Origin: Acidianus hospitalis
GTDB lineage: Archaea; Thermoproteota; Thermoprotei_A; Sulfolobales; Sulfolobaceae
Direction: 5' to 3'
Assembly: GCA_003086435.1 (NCBI GenBank)
Contig: QEFD01000170.1
Coordinates: 1 to 7,038 of the forward strand
DNA: 7,038 nt
The translations under genes and the position numbers were made by a program. Below are positions 6,080 through 7,038 of the stretch, piece by piece. Each line of letters starts with the position of its first letter. Positions within the stretch are counted from its first letter, which is position 1. A model generated the notes under the pieces. It did no database searches. It saw only the letters and a list, made by a program, of their open reading frames with translations, and was not told the origin of the DNA.

Positions 6080-6715
6080 ATGATATCTTTAATACTTTCT
6101 GAGGAAAACCCTACCTTGCCTAACGATATTAAACTGGTGTTTAACGATGTTAAGGTATTTTACATGAAGTATTACCCAGGTCACGGGATTAGAAAAGACG
6201 AACAAGAAAGAATGTATAAGGAATTATCCTTAATAAAGAACGAAGTCGAGAAAGGCGATGTGATAGTTTATGCAAGGTCTTACGGAGTATTTTATAGGGA
6301 TGGCATGAATAGACTAAAGAAATTCTTTTCAAAGCCAGTAGTTATCTCAACTGAGGCTATAATAGATAGGTTAAGAGAATTGGGAGCAAAGAAAGTTTAT
6401 GTAGTAACTCCTTATAATCAGAGAAGGCATGATTATGAAATAAAATGGATTCAAGGCTTTGGATTTCAAGTAGTTGGCTCAATCGCCTTAGGTAGAACTG
6501 GAGGATCCGCAATAGCTTCAACTCCTCACGAACTAGTTATAAATGCAGTTAAAATTGCTCAAGAATCTTCCGCAGACGCTATTTATGTGGCCTGTACGAT
6601 TCTTTCAACTCTCCCCATTCTTGACAAACTTTCCGGTAAGCTTCCCGTTGTTACTGCTGCCTCTGCTACTGTCGACAAGGTTAAAGAGATTATTAACCTC
6701 AGAAATAATGTTTAA
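6080..6715 (+). CDS. Asp/Glu racemase superfamily protein with a single catalytic cysteine
   Basis: The product has 211 residues, somewhat shorter than the usual 230-250. The closest subgroup is maleate cis-trans isomerase / arylmalonate decarboxylase: [19 protein letters not shown] (102-120) followed by [15 protein letters not shown] matches the segment where these enzymes begin their second half, and [18 protein letters not shown] (167-184) carries the second-half catalytic cysteine, C172. The first-half cysteine usually sits in a Y-A-C-T-S context; here the same strand reads [11 protein letters not shown] (61-71), with R66 in its place. Two-cysteine members use both residues for racemisation or isomerisation; arylmalonate decarboxylase manages with one cysteine equivalent to C172. 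A two-base racemase is therefore unlikely and a decarboxylase-like or other one-cysteine reaction is possible; the substrate is unknown. The gene is divergent from the glycosyltransferase and its last 111 bp overlap the minus-strand gene. Confidence 0.88.
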   Translation: MISLILSEENPTLPNDIKLVFNDVKVFYMKYYPGHGIRKDEQERMYKELSLIKNEVEKGDVIVYARSYGVFYRDGMNRLKKFFSKPVVISTEAIIDRLRELGAKKVYVVTPYNQRRHDYEIKWIQGFGFQVVGSIALGRTGGSAIASTPHELVINAVKIAQESSADAIYVACTILSTLPILDKLSGKLPVVTAASATVDKVKEIINLRNNV

Positions 6716-7018
6716 GAAATCTCTAGCCCATAGAGTGAATACCTTGTCCTTATCTAAGTCAGTAAACCCGTAAGGATGTATTACCCTAGAAATATTGGCA
6801 TAAATTCTCATTAAATTTGTTGTACTCTTTCCTGTTATGTATTCTGCCAAGCCTATTAATGCACTAGCCTTTGGCATAGCTAAAGTAAAATAATCAGCCT
6901 GCCTATGGCAGAATTTGCATTTTGCAGATATTCTCACTCTTAAATTATCCTCCAACTCATCTATGCTCATTGAGTATTTTTGGAATTTCAAATGTTTTCT
7001 GCAAACAGGAGCACCCAT
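6605..7018 (-). CDS. Putative small zinc-binding protein of unknown function; 3' end overlaps the racemase-like gene
   Basis: The product has 137 residues from the ATG at 7018. C6-x2-H9 and C34-x2-C37 (followed by H38) form two knuckles that could hold one zinc ion. The middle (about 43-110) looks helical, with hydrophobic [14 protein letters not shown] and aromatic positions (Y73, F85, F94, W97). The last 36 residues are encoded opposite the racemase-like gene and are rich in Ser, Asn, Gly and Lys ([15 protein letters not shown]), which looks like an unfolded tail and not conserved sequence. The frame stays open to the window edge upstream of 7018, so the true start may lie further right. 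There is no clear Shine-Dalgarno motif before the ATG, and the expected TATA position is at the very edge of the window. I do not recognise the family; a nucleic-acid or protein-binding role would be a guess. Confidence 0.65.
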   Translation of the reverse strand: MGAPVCRKHLKFQKYSMSIDELEDNLRVRISAKCKFCHRQADYFTLAMPKASALIGLAEYITGKSTTNLMRIYANISRVIHPYGFTDLDKDKVFTLWARDFLNIISEVNNLFNLVDSSRGSSNNGKLTGKFVKNGES

Positions 7019-7038
7019 GAGGTAAACCGAATATTTGT

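Noticed and set aside
6543..6773. Plus-strand open frame of 76 codons overlapping the racemase-like gene
   Set aside because: It reads the racemase coding sequence in another frame, with a Leu/Ser/Pro-rich product and no promoter or ribosome site.
1..7038. CRISPR arrays, tRNA or rRNA genes, toxin-antitoxin pairs, tandem repeats
   Set aside because: Both strands were read and nothing supporting any of these was seen; nearly all of 471-7018 is explained by protein-coding genes.

Overview
The window looks like chromosomal DNA of a thermoacidophilic archaeon of the order Sulfolobales (Sulfolobus, Saccharolobus, Sulfurisphaera, Acidianus or a relative; the genus cannot be fixed from this sequence). 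The reasons are the AT-rich composition, the preference for AGA/AGG arginine and ATA isoleucine codons, A/T-rich TATA-like boxes about 26 bp upstream of start codons with almost no leader, Shine-Dalgarno motifs mainly at internal operon genes, and the gene families present.

The left end (1-414) is a graveyard. A degenerate helix-turn-helix N-terminus on the minus strand, most like the resolvase of an IS607-type transposon, is broken by a frameshift and a stop. It lies back to back with the start-less C-terminal remnant of a PQQ-type beta-propeller protein on the plus strand. Two small genes follow: a conserved-looking protein of unknown function (471-860) and a membrane-anchored extracellular protein (893-1306).

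The centre holds a divergent pair. An M32 metallocarboxypeptidase (minus, 1318-2766) faces an ACT-domain protein plus DUF711/UPF0210 protein operon (plus, 2817-4428). The 50 bp between their start codons holds one TATA box placed exactly in the middle, 21 bp from each start, so one element may serve both leaderless transcripts. A small three-helix membrane protein of unknown function (4465-4992) follows the operon and converges with 3 bp spacing on a GT4-type glycosyltransferase (minus, 4996-6042).

The glycosyltransferase diverges across 37 bp from an Asp/Glu-racemase-superfamily protein (plus, 6080-6715) that has lost the first of the two usual catalytic cysteines. The last 111 bp of that gene overlap, antisense, the 3' end of a minus-strand gene for a putative zinc-binding protein that reaches the right part of the window (6605-7018).

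Apart from the ACT-DUF711 pair the genes do not form an obvious pathway. The window reads as ordinary compact crenarchaeal chromosome with a decayed mobile-element junction at its left edge. I found no convincing new multi-gene defence or mobile system. The best leads are the centred bidirectional promoter, the one-cysteine racemase homologue, the functionally unassigned ACT-DUF711 pair and the long antisense overlap.
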